DNA of 64,000 nucleotides from Nostoc sp. CHAB 5844 (GTDB taxonomy: Bacteria; Cyanobacteriota; Cyanobacteriia; Cyanobacteriales; Nostocaceae), in NCBI RefSeq assembly GCF_020829595.1, contig NZ_JAIVFW010000009.1, forward strand, positions 1 to 64,000, in the 5' to 3' direction. Every line of letters starts with the position of its first letter. The stretch's first letter is position 1. The notes under the pieces are model-generated. The model was not told the DNA's origin. It ran no database searches and saw nothing but the letters and a program-made list of their open reading frames with translations. This document shows, piece after piece, positions 36,047 through 45,540 of the stretch. The position numbers and the translations under genes were made by a program.

Positions 36047-36904
36047 CTACCCTTGATAATGTTGTGCAGAAAGAGGTGGGGTGTAGCGTTTACGCCGACT
36101 TTGAATACTTTTCCAAAACAACACACAGCCAAACACTAAAGTTGACAGCAGAACAACACTAGCGCCAGAAGCTATATCTAAGTAATAACTTAGGTAAATC
36201 CCGACAAATGCGATCGCAGCTCCTAAAATTCCTGAGATAATCATGATATAACCAAAGCGATCGCTCAATAGTCGCGCAATGGATGCAGGAATGACAACCG
36301 CAGAGATAATTAATGTCACGCCTAATACGTTAAGTGTTGCCACTAGCAACGTTGCCAGCATTAACGCAAATAATATATCCATCGCCGATACAGGTACGCC
36401 ATGCACCTGTGCCACTTCTCTGTCAAAACACCAAAACAGTAAAGGGCGATAAAACAAAAACACTAAGCTCAAAATTACAAACGTCACTCCGGCAACAAAC
36501 CACAAATCGGTGGAGGAAACGCCCAGGACATTACCAAATAAAGCCGCTTCAAAGTTTTGGCTGAATTTGCGATAGGTACTAATCACGGCTACACCCAAAG
36601 CAAAACTAGCAGTGGTGACAATACCAATGGCAGCATCCGAGTATACTTTACGCCCAGTCAAATATTGAATGAGTAACGCGGCGGCAAATCCCCAAATTCC
36701 AGAGCCAATGTAAAAATTTAGTCCTAAAACGTAGCTCAGTACCGCTCCTCCCAAAATTGCATGGGAAAGACCATGAGCAATATAACTCATACGGCGAGTG
36801 ATGATATATACCCCCATCACCCCGCACAATAGCCCCGCCATCATCCCAACAATCACGGCACGGCTGAAAAATTCATATTGAAAGGGTTTGAGCAAAAATT
36901 CCAT
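36047..36904 (-). CDS. Metal ABC transporter permease (ZnuB/MntB type)
   Basis: This ABC-3 family permease forms the membrane channel for Zn2+ or Mn2+ import. The 285-residue protein from ATG 36904 has about eight helices. It includes the family landmark S-Y-I-A-H-G-L-S-H-A-I-L-G-G and a D-x-x-x-G-I-V-T-T region, with a basic C-terminal tail. It is separated from its ATPase gene (37274-38125) by 369 bases, unusual for this operon type; a decayed toxin gene lies in the gap on the other strand. Its substrate follows from the binding protein at 38182, which is of uncertain specificity. Confidence 0.9.
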   Translation of the reverse strand: MEFLLKPFQYEFFSRAVIVGMMAGLLCGVMGVYIITRRMSYIAHGLSHAILGGAVLSYVLGLNFYIGSGIWGFAAALLIQYLTGRKVYSDAAIGIVTTASFALGVAVISTYRKFSQNFEAALFGNVLGVSSTDLWFVAGVTFVILSLVFLFYRPLLFWCFDREVAQVHGVPVSAMDILFALMLATLLVATLNVLGVTLIISAVVIPASIARLLSDRFGYIMIISGILGAAIAFVGIYLSYYLDIASGASVVLLSTLVFGCVLFWKSIQSRRKRYTPPLSAQHYQG

Positions 36905-37099
36905 GTGTTTAATACTATATCGGTTCTCAATTGAGTGCAATATTATTAAATGCTTAATGGCATGTGGTCGTGAAAGTTTTCCATAATTTTAAAGATAAGG
37001 AGGCAGGAGTGAAGAGGGTTGTAACCTAGTTCATTTTTCTTCACATAGTTCGGTTCTCCTTAGTCGTTATTCTTATCTAAAATCAGCGCGATCGCGCTA

Positions 37100-37306
37100 A
37101 TGGATATTGAAGTTCCTTTTGTCAACTCAATCTATGACGAGATGAGATCCACCAGAGATGTAGGACACACCGTGCAGAACGTGGAAGATATGGGCTGGCG
37201 TGGCACAAAAGATCGAGAGCTTTTAGCCTTAGCAGATGTATTTCCATTTGATGTTTTTAGTGTAGTTTTTGGTTTAGGATCTGGAATTGTGGCCGTTGTC
37301 GTTTGA
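37100..37306 (+). pseudogene. Remnant of a PIN-like (DUF5615-type) toxin gene
   Basis: The 68-residue frame contains G-H-T-V-Q-N-V-E-D-M-G-W-R-G-T-K-D-R-E-L followed by L-A-L-A-D-V and F-D-V-F. This corresponds to the middle of the DUF5615/PIN_5-like toxin family (G-H-x-V-x-T-V-x-x-x-G-W-x-G-x-K-x-x-E-L-L-x-L-A). The usual start (a D-E-N-L-P-type motif) and the C-terminal D-R-N-L-x-x-Q-Q-N-L block are missing or scrambled. It is on the strand opposite to the metal transporter operon and overlaps the end of the ATPase gene. A decayed insertion is the simplest reading; the match is by eye. Confidence 0.45.
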
Positions 37307-38125
37307 GTGTGCTGTTCGCAAAATTTGTGGTAAATTGTCTTGCATTTGATGGCGTAAAGAAGTGCCTTCGTTAGCAATGAGAATGCGATCGCTTTGGTGA
37401 AAGACGACCATTTCTGCACCAAAGGTTTGCTTTAAGATAGCGGGAGTAAACACATCACTAGGTTCACCTTGGGCAATGATGCTGTGATTAAAACAAACCA
37501 CCCAAGGTAAATGAGTGGCTACAGAGTTGAGGTCATGGGTAGAAAGCAAAATCGTCAAGCCTTGTTGATTGAGTTCCGCTAACAGGTGTAACAGTTCGTG
37601 CTGCACGCGCAAGTCTGAACTACTCGTCGGTTCATCTAAAAGTACGATTTCTGGTTCTCCGACTAGCGCACGGGCAATAAACACCCGTTGCTGTTGTCCG
37701 CCAGATAACTCACCGATGGGACGATGGGCGATGTGCGCCACTCCCACCCGCTCTAAAAGAGCCTTGGCCGCAGTGCGATCGCGCCGTGATGACCAAGGCA
37801 AAAATTGCTGTTTGCGGTAACGCCCCATCATCACTACTTCTAGTGCAGTCACTGGAAAATTCCAATCTACTGTTTCTACCTGCGGCACATAGCCCACTTT
37901 TGGCGGTGCAGTTCCCGGTTTTAAGCGTTTTCCTCGGAACCAAATTTCACCAGCCCAAGGCTGTACTAACCCTAATATTGCTTTGATTAGGGTAGTTTTA
38001 CCACTGCCAGAAGGCCCCACTAAACCAGACAGTTGTCCTGGATATAAAGTCAAATCCACATTTGTCAACACTGGTTGAGTTTGGAAACCACAGGTAAGAT
38101 TTCTAATTTCTAATATTGTTTCCAT
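37274..38125 (-). CDS. Metal ABC transporter ATP-binding protein
   Basis: This is the ATPase of the metal importer. It has 283 residues with Walker A G-P-S-G-S-G-K-T-T at about 37-45, the Q-loop in V-G-Y-V-P-Q-V-E, signature L-S-G-G-Q-Q-Q-R, Walker B E-I-V-L-L-D-E-P, and the switch histidine in L-S-T-H-D-L. The order on the minus strand is binding protein, ATPase, permease, so the genes form one import unit. The C-terminal tail after residue 250 is polar and variable. Its last bases overlap the opposite-strand toxin remnant at 37100-37306, whose insertion may have altered this tail. Confidence 0.93.
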   Translation of the reverse strand: METILEIRNLTCGFQTQPVLTNVDLTLYPGQLSGLVGPSGSGKTTLIKAILGLVQPWAGEIWFRGKRLKPGTAPPKVGYVPQVETVDWNFPVTALEVVMMGRYRKQQFLPWSSRRDRTAAKALLERVGVAHIAHRPIGELSGGQQQRVFIARALVGEPEIVLLDEPTSSSDLRVQHELLHLLAELNQQGLTILLSTHDLNSVATHLPWVVCFNHSIIAQGEPSDVFTPAILKQTFGAEMVVFHQSDRILIANEGTSLRHQMQDNLPQILRTAHSNDNGHNSRS

Positions 38126-38181
38126 GCACTAGTCAAAAAAGGCTGAAGTCTGAAATGAAGAAATACTTACTCAGCAATTTG

Positions 38182-39240
38182 CTATCGAGTGGCTGTTGCG
38201 GTTGGGCCAACAACATTGGTAGTGTTTAGCTTGTCAACTAACTTGGGATTTCCCCCCAGATTTTCGGCAATGATCCGCAGATTGTTTGCCATCATCCCAA
38301 TGTAAGTATGCTGAGGATTGGTATTTTCTGTAGCGTTGGCTGATCCTGTTCCTGGTAATTCATCATCAGCCGTGTTCGCTATTTTGACTTTCGCTTCTCT
38401 GGCAATTTGTTCTTCGACTTTGCTGGGATAGACTTCAGAACCAAAAATGGCAGGTACACCAGTTTTGCGAATCTGGTCGATGAGTTTGGCAACATCTTGA
38501 GCGGAAGGTTCTTTAAAATCTGAAGGTTGAATTGCACCAATTACCTCAAAGCCATATTCTCTTGCCCAGTATGCCCAAGAGTCGTGGTATGTTAGGAGTT
38601 TGCGATTTTTGGCAGGAATACTCGCTACGACTTCACGGCTAACTTTGTCTAGTTCGTTAAGGCGTTGCAAGTAGTTATTTAAATTTTTAGCGTAGTATTC
38701 TTTGCCTTCAGGATCTAACTGAGTTAACTGTTGGGCAGCTAATTTGGCATAAGCTTCAGCGTATTTGGGGTTTACCCATAAATGTGGATTGGGGTCTCCT
38801 TTTTCTTTCGGAAAGCTAAAGTCATAAATCCACTGAGCTTCGTTGATGGTGTTGTTACCTAGCTCATAAATGTTTGTTTCTTGAGGTTTAGAAGTTTTTG
38901 CTAGTTTTTCTGTAGGGACTTCTAAGCGGAGTCCGTTGACGAAAATCAAGTTAGCCTTAGACAGCAAATCAGCATCGCTGGGACGTGGCTCAAAAGTATG
39001 AGAATCTGTACCTTCGGGAATGACCCCTTTGACTTCAGTGCGATCGCCTGCAATATTACTCACAATATTAGTTATCGGCGCGACTGTTGTCACCACAATT
39101 AGTTTGCTTTTGGTTTGGTTCTGTACAGGTTGTGCAGTCGCACTATTTTCCGAGGGGGTAGGAGATACTGCTGTATTTTGAGGCGCATTACAAGCTGTTA
39201 GTAACAAACCAAGGATTAATAAGAATGCAGATGCTTTCAT
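38182..39240 (-). CDS. Metal ABC transporter substrate-binding lipoprotein
   Basis: This is a TroA-like (cluster A-I) binding protein of 352 residues that captures a divalent metal at the cell surface. The signal peptide ends in L-L-L-T-A-C, so it is a lipoprotein. Ligand positions are H in G-T-D-S-H-T-F-E-P, H in N-P-H-L-W-V-N-P, H in L-T-Y-H-D-S-W-A-Y, and an acidic residue in F-G-S-E-V-Y-P-S (or the later D-D-E-L). The histidine at the third position differs from the glutamate of the Synechocystis MntC manganese protein. The His-rich loop of typical ZnuA is absent, so Zn versus Mn stays open. It leads the operon. Confidence 0.9.
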   Translation of the reverse strand: MKASAFLLILGLLLTACNAPQNTAVSPTPSENSATAQPVQNQTKSKLIVVTTVAPITNIVSNIAGDRTEVKGVIPEGTDSHTFEPRPSDADLLSKANLIFVNGLRLEVPTEKLAKTSKPQETNIYELGNNTINEAQWIYDFSFPKEKGDPNPHLWVNPKYAEAYAKLAAQQLTQLDPEGKEYYAKNLNNYLQRLNELDKVSREVVASIPAKNRKLLTYHDSWAYWAREYGFEVIGAIQPSDFKEPSAQDVAKLIDQIRKTGVPAIFGSEVYPSKVEEQIAREAKVKIANTADDELPGTGSANATENTNPQHTYIGMMANNLRIIAENLGGNPKLVDKLNTTNVVGPTATATR

Positions 39241-39816
39241 TCTGTAATATTAGTAATTTGTTGGATGTTAATTATCCAATAGTAAATATTTTTACTCTTA
39301 GCTAATACAATCCCCTAATAGAGGATTTTTTTGTAACTTTTAGGTTTTTTTAACATCTTCTTAGTTTTAGGATTAATTCTGTCTTAAAAACTGTTTATAA
39401 TTTCATTCTTAAGATAGATGTATTTACATACTAAAGATATATTTTCTAAGTTATATTTAACTTGTTAATTATTTTTTGTTAACAAGACTACATTGACTTT
39501 ACTAATTATGAAAAATTATCATTTTGAACATTCAGCTATTCAGTTAAACTAAGTATATTTACTTTTAGCTTTAATTAATATTTTTGGTTAAGTATTACTA
39601 TTAAAAAAGTTATTATTTTTTAATAAACTGTAAATATTATTAGTAAATCTAAAATCAATTTAAATATCTTCTTGGATTGGCTCTATGATGCTTCAAGATA
39701 AATGAATATTAGTTTTTTAATTCAATATATTTGAAAAACCAATAGATCAAAAACAAAAAATCTATTAATTCTTATAAAGACGCATAAAATTTTTTCAGCC
39801 AAATTAATTAGATTAT
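39241..39816. other. Long AT-rich divergent intergenic region
   Basis: These 576 very AT-rich bases separate the metal transporter operon and the lipid kinase gene. Both promoters must lie here. I found no convincing Fur/Zur/Mur-type palindrome and no gene. Confidence 0.5.
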
Positions 39817-40737
39817 ATGGAAGCGGATAATTGGACACAAACACGACAAAGGTCACTACCAGTAAATTCTCGTGCGTTGCTGTTAGTTAATCGCCATGCC
39901 CGCCAAGGACAAAAGCGATTAATAGAAGTCACTTATTATCTTGAGAAACTTGGCTTTAAATTAACAGAAGAGTCGGCAGACAATCCCAAACATCTTTCAG
40001 AAATTATACTGCGTCACCAGCATGAAGTTGACTTAGTAATTGTTGGTGGTGGTGATGGTACTCTAAATGCAGCAGTGGATGCATTAGTGGAAACGCAATT
40101 ACCTTTAGGAATTTTACCTTTGGGAACGGCAAACGATTTAGCAAGGACTTTAGCAATTCCTAACTCGTTAGCTGAAGCTTGTGAAATTATCGCCTACGGA
40201 GAATTGCGACGCGTTGATTTAGGATGGGTCAATGGTAAGCACTTTTTCAATGTTGCCAGTATGGGGTTAAGTGTAAAAATTACTCAACGACTTACTAAAG
40301 AAATGAAACGTCGTTGGGGAATATTTGCTTATGTTGCGACTGCGTTACAAGTCGTTTGGGAGTCTCGCCCCTTTAGTGCAGAAATTAGAACGAAGGATCA
40401 ATCTTTTCGTGTAAAAACGGTTCAAATTGCTGTTGGTAACGGTCGTTATTATGGTGGTGGTATGGCAGTGGTTCACGATGCCACTATTGATGATCAAAGA
40501 TTGGATCTCTACAGTTTAGAAATAGAACATTGGTGGCAAATCATCCCTTTACTACCCGCAATGCGACAAGGTAAACATATTCGTTGGCGTAGTGTGCGTG
40601 CGCTTCAAGGACAAAAATTTGAAATTTATACCCGTAAACCACGCCCAATCAATACTGATGGTGAAATTACCACTTATACTCCTGCAAGTTTTCAAGTTAT
40701 ACCTAAAGCCATAACTGTTTTAGTACCGCCAATTTAA
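39817..40737 (+). CDS. Diacylglycerol/lipid kinase family protein
   Basis: The 306-residue protein is of the DagK_cat/YegS family of soluble lipid kinases that phosphorylate diacylglycerol or related lipids. V-N-R-H-A-R-Q-G near the start is the first nucleotide-binding block. The signature G-G-G-D-G-T-L-N-A-A-V-D follows, then L-P-L-G-T-A-N-D-L-A-R-T. The C-terminal beta-rich domain has G-N-G-R-Y-Y-G-G-G-M. The full length is normal. It is monocistronic with a following hairpin. Its specific lipid is unknown. Confidence 0.9.
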   Translation: MEADNWTQTRQRSLPVNSRALLLVNRHARQGQKRLIEVTYYLEKLGFKLTEESADNPKHLSEIILRHQHEVDLVIVGGGDGTLNAAVDALVETQLPLGILPLGTANDLARTLAIPNSLAEACEIIAYGELRRVDLGWVNGKHFFNVASMGLSVKITQRLTKEMKRRWGIFAYVATALQVVWESRPFSAEIRTKDQSFRVKTVQIAVGNGRYYGGGMAVVHDATIDDQRLDLYSLEIEHWWQIIPLLPAMRQGKHIRWRSVRALQGQKFEIYTRKPRPINTDGEITTYTPASFQVIPKAITVLVPPI

Positions 40738-40795
40738 ATCAGGCGGAATAGTTTTTCTGGTATTATCTTTAGTTAAAAATCTCAATTAATTATGC

Positions 40796-40835
40796 GATTA
40801 CTAATTTGATTAAATTAGTAGTCATAAAGTTTTTC
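40796..40835 (+). terminator. Terminator after the lipid kinase
   Basis: GATTACTAATTT and AAATTAGTAGTC form a 12-bp stem (one G-U) with a four-base loop, followed shortly by GTTTTT. Confidence 0.55.
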
Positions 40836-41112
40836 CTAAATCATGTAGAGTTGCGTAAGTTTTGGATTTTTGTTTAATTTTACAGCAGTTGTAGTGGCGA
40901 TCGCTATTTTTTACAACGTTTTGGCCTGGCTATGCTATTACTTAAGATTGATTTTTGATAAATACTGATTTGAAAATTTTACAAAACTAAATATTGAACT
41001 AGCTTATGGAAATAAGAAGAAAATCAAAAGCACTGATGTAGTTCATTTGACAAAATATGTTTCACAATAGGTAAATAGCAAACAAAATTTTTGAAGAAAG
41101 AGGTGTTTATCT

Positions 41113-41250
41113 ATGAGTTTGATAGATGGACTATTGCTGACACTGGTAAATACTGTGGCTTGTTTGATGTTGCCAAAGCTGCTGTCTGTAGTTGTGTCAA
41201 AAGCCAAAACTGAAGTAGCCACTCAACCTGTATCTAGTTCTGAAATATAG
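41113..41250 (+). CDS. 45-residue hydrophobic small protein
   Basis: From ATG 41113 a frame of 45 residues reads M-S-L-I-D-G-L-L-L-T-L-V-N-T-V, then L-M-L-P-K-L-L-S-V-V-V-S-K, with a polar tail ending S-S-S-E-I. A purine-rich AAGAAAGAGG precedes the start by about 9 bases. The N-terminal two thirds could form one membrane helix. I do not recognise it; no other gene occupies the 670 bases between the lipid kinase and recQ. Confidence 0.5.
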   Translation: MSLIDGLLLTLVNTVACLMLPKLLSVVVSKAKTEVATQPVSSSEI

Positions 41251-41320
41251 CGTTTCCTAATCTTGAGGTACATTTTGTTCAGGTTAGAGACTAGCTAGGA
41301 AAAAAGCTGAGTAGCTGTGT

Positions 41321-41390
41321 GAGGCGATCGCTATTTCTCAAAACTGCGTAGACGCTGAAATGATCATCGTATATTGTACGCGATCGCCTC
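41321..41390. repeat. HIP1-based inverted repeat before recQ 3' end
   Basis: GAGGCGATCGC (41321-41331) is repeated in inverted orientation as GCGATCGCCTC (41380-41390), giving an 11-bp stem with a 48-base loop just downstream of recQ. Confidence 0.6.
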
Positions 41391-41404
41391 ATCCAAAAAA
41401 TGAT

Positions 41405-43561
41405 TTATTTGCGTTTTTCTTGTCGCCACTTTTCCTTAACTAAGCGAATTTCATCAAAAGTATAGGCTGTACCCAGTTGTTCTTTGAGGGGAATGAGGGG
41501 AATATCGCCGAGAACTTCTAGAACTTGCCATATTTTTTGATGATGTTCGAGAGGTACTAGCAAATTTAAATCTACAGGCTGATTTTTTTCGATTAATCTG
41601 GTTAGATGACTAACAATGGTTGATGGGCTAAGTTTTCGTTGTTTAGCAATTTCAGCAACAGTTAAACCTTGTTGATGTAAGTTTAATGTTTGTAATTCAG
41701 TGCCAGAAATTAAACCCAGTGAAGGTATAACATCAATATCTGTATTAACTGAGTTTTTAGCATCACGGTAAGCACGAATTTCTGTTAAGAACTTTTCACC
41801 GTATTGGGCAAGTTTATGACTCCCGACACCAGATAGTTTGCCAAACTCAAGTAGAGTTTTAGGTTGTACCTGCGCCATTAATTTCAAAGTCGAGTCATGA
41901 AAGATAACGTAAGGCGGTACAGATTGTTCATCAGCCAGTTGTTTACGCAGCGATCGCAATTTATGTAATAATTCTTCTGCCTCAGCAGCTTTGGGATGAT
42001 TCTCTACTAGAGATACTTTTTGGGTTGCAGACACAGCAATTTCTACTTTACGCTGTCGTCGCATCACTTCCCAACTATGGGCGTTTAGTTTTAACACAGA
42101 GTAACCATCATTAGTTTGTTCTAGCAAACCTTGGTGTAAAAGCGATCGCCCCAACATTCGCCATTCGTCAACACTTCTATCTTTACCAATACCATAAGTA
42201 GAAAGTTTGTCGTGTTCATATTGTGTAATCTTTTGGTTTTTTGCCCCTCGCAACACATCAATAATATGCAGCATTCCAAATCTTTCTTTGCAACGCGCTA
42301 CACAAGATAAAAACTTCATCGCTTCAATTGTCCAGTCTTCCACGGGTTTAGGATGACGACAATTATCACAATTATTGCAATTTCCGAGAAACCGTTCGCC
42401 AAAATAACTTAGTTGAATCGTCCGCCGACAATCTGTTCCCTCAGCGTAATCTATCATTTGCCGCAGTTGTTGTTTAGCAATCAACTGTTCTTGGGCATCG
42501 GTTTTTTGGTTAATACTCCATTCAATAGTTTTGATATCACCAAAACTAAAAAAAATTGTGCAGCGTGATGATTCGCCATCTCTGCCTGCCCTACCAGATT
42601 CTTGATAGTAACTTTCTAAATTTCGGGGAATATCAAAATGAATTACCAGCCGCACATCTGGTTTATTAATCCCCATGCCAAAGGCAATTGTTGCCACCAT
42701 CACCCGCGCATCATCTCGAATAAACCTTGTTTGATTATTGCTGCGTTCTTCGTCAGTTAATCCTGCATGATAAGGAAGAACTGAAACTTTATCATTTTGC
42801 AGTTTAAAAGTTAGTTCATCAACTTTTTTGCGAGTTAAACAATAAATAATCGCTGAACCTTCTGTATCTCGAATCACTTCTAATAATTCCGCGTAAGCAT
42901 ATTTAGTTTTAGCGCGGACTTCGTAATAAAGATTTTGGCGGTTAAAACTAGCAATGTGAATACTTGGTTGCTTCAATCCAATTTGTTGGATGATATCAGA
43001 ACGGACGCGTACTGTCGCCGTTGCCGTCAGCGCAATCGTCGGAACGTTGGGATAACGCGATCGCAATGATCGCAACTGACGATATTCTGGACGAAAATCA
43101 TGTCCCCACTCAGAAACACAGTGTGCTTCATCAATCGCAAAAGTAGAAATGCCAACTTGGTGATGTACTAAATCGAGAAACGGCAGAAACCTTTCACTCA
43201 AAAGACGTTCTGGAGCGACGTAGAGTAATCTTACTTTACCATTGAGGATGGCTTCTTCTCGCGATCGCACCTGATAAGGATTCAAACTACTATTGAGAAA
43301 CGTAGCGCTAATATTATTATTTCGCAGTGCTTCTACTTGGTCTTGCATCAATGCAATTAACGGCGACACTACCACCGTCAATCCTTTTTTCATCAACGCT
43401 GGTAATTGAAAACACAAAGACTTTCCCCCACCCGTTGGCATGACTACCAGCAAATCTCGATTTTGTAGCGCATCTTCGATAATTTTTCGCTGCCCAGGAC
43501 GGAAATTGTCATAACCGAAGTGATATTTTAGCGCCTGTTCGAGATTGGGATACTGAAGCAT
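41405..43561 (-). CDS. recQ: ATP-dependent DNA helicase RecQ
   Basis: RecQ unwinds DNA 3'-5' in recombination and replication-fork repair. The 718-residue protein carries Walker [12 protein letters not shown], motif [17 protein letters not shown], and S-G-R-A-G-R-D-G near the end of the helicase core. A zinc site is made of C-R-R-T-I and C-N-N-C-D-N-C at about 380-402. RQC winged-helix and HRDC (about 525-600) domains follow. The last 110 residues hold an additional helix-turn-helix ([16 protein letters not shown]), a RecQ C-terminal extension seen in several bacteria. It is monocistronic. Confidence 0.96.
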   Translation of the reverse strand: MLQYPNLEQALKYHFGYDNFRPGQRKIIEDALQNRDLLVVMPTGGGKSLCFQLPALMKKGLTVVVSPLIALMQDQVEALRNNNISATFLNSSLNPYQVRSREEAILNGKVRLLYVAPERLLSERFLPFLDLVHHQVGISTFAIDEAHCVSEWGHDFRPEYRQLRSLRSRYPNVPTIALTATATVRVRSDIIQQIGLKQPSIHIASFNRQNLYYEVRAKTKYAYAELLEVIRDTEGSAIIYCLTRKKVDELTFKLQNDKVSVLPYHAGLTDEERSNNQTRFIRDDARVMVATIAFGMGINKPDVRLVIHFDIPRNLESYYQESGRAGRDGESSRCTIFFSFGDIKTIEWSINQKTDAQEQLIAKQQLRQMIDYAEGTDCRRTIQLSYFGERFLGNCNNCDNCRHPKPVEDWTIEAMKFLSCVARCKERFGMLHIIDVLRGAKNQKITQYEHDKLSTYGIGKDRSVDEWRMLGRSLLHQGLLEQTNDGYSVLKLNAHSWEVMRRQRKVEIAVSATQKVSLVENHPKAAEAEELLHKLRSLRKQLADEQSVPPYVIFHDSTLKLMAQVQPKTLLEFGKLSGVGSHKLAQYGEKFLTEIRAYRDAKNSVNTDIDVIPSLGLISGTELQTLNLHQQGLTVAEIAKQRKLSPSTIVSHLTRLIEKNQPVDLNLLVPLEHHQKIWQVLEVLGDIPLIPLKEQLGTAYTFDEIRLVKEKWRQEKRK

Positions 43562-43718
43562 AGCGATCGCTTTTGTGGCTGCATTCTGTGTAAGTAGTGG
43601 ATACCAAGATTATAAAAGCACAAAATCTTCTTTGCAGCTTTGCACCTCTGTATGAATTAAAATATGTCCAGGCATGACCGCAGTCAACAGGCAAAACCTT
43701 AATAGGAGAAATAAAATA

Positions 43719-44351
43719 ATGGTCAGCAGCCTGAAAGAACTTTTAAACTACCCAGAATTATCACAAATTGATGACCCAGAAGAAAAATTTGTCACTACTG
43801 GCGTAAGCTGGCAAATGTATGAGGCATTACTAGCCAAATTAGAAGATAACTCCCATTATCGTGTCACTTACTTAGATGGAATATTAGAAATTGTGTCACC
43901 GTCTATTAGGCATGAAAATATTAAAAAGCGTTTGGCTATTTTAATAGAACGCTATCTCTACTTAAAACGAATTCGCTTCAGCCCAATGGGAAGTTCTACT
44001 GTTAGAAAACAACTCAAACAAGCTGGAGTTGAACCAGATGAATGCTACGCCATTGGCGAGAAAAAAGATATCCCAGATTTAGCTATAGAGGTAAATATTA
44101 CCAGTGGTAGCCTAGATAAGTTAAAAATTTACCAACGCTTGGGAGTAGCTGAGGTTTGGGTTTGGCAATTTAATCAACTTAAATTTTATCATTTACGAGA
44201 AGAAACATCATCTAATTTTTTATATTCTCACGGTTACGAACAGATTACTGTTAGTGAAATATTACCTGAATTAAACATTAGCTTATTAGAACAATGCGTT
44301 CAACTTTCTGATGATATTGAAGCTATTGACCAATTTGAGCAAGGTGCGTAA
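43719..44351 (+). CDS. Uma2 family endonuclease-like protein
   Basis: This 210-residue Uma2 (DUF820) protein has the PD-(D/E)xK-like core E-P-D-E-C-Y-A-I-G followed by I-P-D-L-A-I-E-V-N-I-T-S-G. Then comes L-x-I-Y-x-R-L-G-V-A-E-V-W-V-W, typical of the family. The upstream Y-L-D-G-I-L-E-I-V-S-P motif is present too. ATG 43719 is preceded by AGGAGA at a proper distance, so an in-frame ATG at 43674 was not used. It is followed 43 bases on by a DUF29-type gene; Uma2 and DUF29 genes are often scattered together in these genomes. Function is unknown. Confidence 0.87.
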   Translation: MVSSLKELLNYPELSQIDDPEEKFVTTGVSWQMYEALLAKLEDNSHYRVTYLDGILEIVSPSIRHENIKKRLAILIERYLYLKRIRFSPMGSSTVRKQLKQAGVEPDECYAIGEKKDIPDLAIEVNITSGSLDKLKIYQRLGVAEVWVWQFNQLKFYHLREETSSNFLYSHGYEQITVSEILPELNISLLEQCVQLSDDIEAIDQFEQGA

Positions 44352-44393
44352 TTTCTAATAAGTTGATGAAGCTGTATTTTGTTTCCCAAAATT

Positions 44394-44903
44394 ATGACAC
44401 AAGAGTTAATAGAATTAAGGCAAAGTATTTTAGAAGGTCGTTATGAAGATGCGCTAGAGATTATTGATGATTTAGAGGAGATGAGTAAACAGGCAACTTT
44501 GCGAAAAATAGAAGCATTTTTAGTCAGATTGTGTATTCATCTCATTAAAAATCAAATTGAACAACGTTTAACTAATTCTTGGATTGCTTCAATTTCCGAT
44601 TCATTAATTCAAATTGCCAAATTAAATCTTAAATATAATCAAAAGTCTTACTATATTAAAGCTGAAGAATGGCAAGAATATTTAGATGAAGCAGTTGCTA
44701 GGGCAATTCGTCCAGCTAGTGCTGAAATTTTTGAAGGAACATTAAAATCTAGTCAAATTTCCCAAAGGCTAAATCGAGAAATATTGATTGAGATTGTACA
44801 GAAACTTTTAAATTTAACTTATCAATATCAGCCGAAAGAACTACCAGAGATTATTGATTCTCACTTAGCAGAATTGCCAGGAGGCAAAGATTGGTTTGAG
44901 TAA
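44394..44903 (+). CDS. DUF29-type protein
   Basis: The 169-residue helical protein starts M-T-Q-E-L-I-E-L-R-Q-S-I-L-E-G-R-Y-E-D-A-L. It continues with F-L-V-R-L-C-I-H-L-I-K-N-Q and R-L-T-N-S-W-I-A-S-I, which fits the broad DUF29 group of cyanobacteria. There is no signal peptide. The ATG at 44394 was chosen over an in-frame TTG at 44379. Downstream of the Uma2 gene in the same direction, probably cotranscribed. No function is known for the family; another member is at 48993. Confidence 0.65.
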   Translation: MTQELIELRQSILEGRYEDALEIIDDLEEMSKQATLRKIEAFLVRLCIHLIKNQIEQRLTNSWIASISDSLIQIAKLNLKYNQKSYYIKAEEWQEYLDEAVARAIRPASAEIFEGTLKSSQISQRLNREILIEIVQKLLNLTYQYQPKELPEIIDSHLAELPGGKDWFE

Positions 44904-45276
44904 GTTAATCGACGTTGCTGAATCAGGGGATAACGCTGGCAGTTTGAAGAACTCTGATAAAGAGATTGATTTGTGCAGCGTGGTTGTCATAGCTGTGCAA
45001 ATGCCATGTTGAAATTTTAGGAATTTTATATTTGGGGAAGCGATCGCTTTCTTAAATTTGACTTGGTTGCTAATAGTATAAAACAAAAATATTACTTCTA
45101 TCACACCTAATTTTTTTCCTAAAAAACAAGGTAATTTTTAATAAAAATTTTTCCCAAACCACTTTACAAGTATAAAATTATACCTTATCATAAAAATATG
45201 ATAAAGGCGATCGCCTCATCCCGCGAAGAAGTGTGCGATCGCCCTTATCTGGCCCCCATATCAGGAGACGAATACA
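44904..45276. other. Intergenic region with HIP1 repeats
   Basis: The 373 bases contain a GC-rich element at about 45206-45247 with two HIP1-type sites (GGCGATCGCC and GTGCGATCGCCC) just upstream of the next gene. No gene is seen. Confidence 0.5.
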
Positions 45277-45483
45277 ATGATGGCACAAATTACCGAAAAT
45301 CAACTTCCCCAAAGAGAACCAATTAAACATTTACTGATTGGTTCTCCTAAAGCCGTTAGCAGTACAATCCACTATCTGCAAGTAATCGGCTACGCCAGCG
45401 TCGGCGATTGGAGTCCACTCTTACCAACTGGTAATCCAGATGAAGTTATGAGTATTTTAGTTCGGCAAATTCTGATGCAATAA
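45277..45483 (+). CDS. Small conserved-looking protein
   Basis: This 68-residue soluble protein contains I-K-H-L-L-I-G-S-P-K-A-V-S-S-T-I-H, then L-Q-V-I-G-Y-A-S-V-G-D-W-S-P. It ends with M-S-I-L-V-R-Q-I. I recall proteins with this G-D-W-S-P-L pattern as short hypothetical proteins common in Nostocales, without known function. AGGAGA lies seven to twelve bases upstream of the ATG. A perfect 46-bp palindrome follows the stop codon immediately. Confidence 0.7.
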   Translation: MMAQITENQLPQREPIKHLLIGSPKAVSSTIHYLQVIGYASVGDWSPLLPTGNPDEVMSILVRQILMQ

Positions 45484-45527
45484 TCCTAATGTAGAGACGC
45501 GAAATTTCGCGTCTCTACATTAGGATT
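45482..45527. repeat. Perfect 46-bp palindrome
   Basis: Two 23-base arms meet with no loop; the centre is GAAATTTC and the arms contain GTAGAGACGCG/CGCGTCTCTAC. It overlaps the stop codon of the small gene at 45277-45483 and probably works as its terminator. Confidence 0.8.
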
Positions 45528-45540
45528 TGTCGCAATCATT

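Noticed and set aside
37132-37422. Minus-strand 96-residue frame past the end of the metal ATPase gene
   Set aside because: It is out of frame with the ATPase, which is complete without it; low-complexity T/K/P composition suggests chance.
44865-45104. 79-residue minus-strand frame
   Set aside because: It overlaps the DUF29-type gene end and lacks any family pattern.
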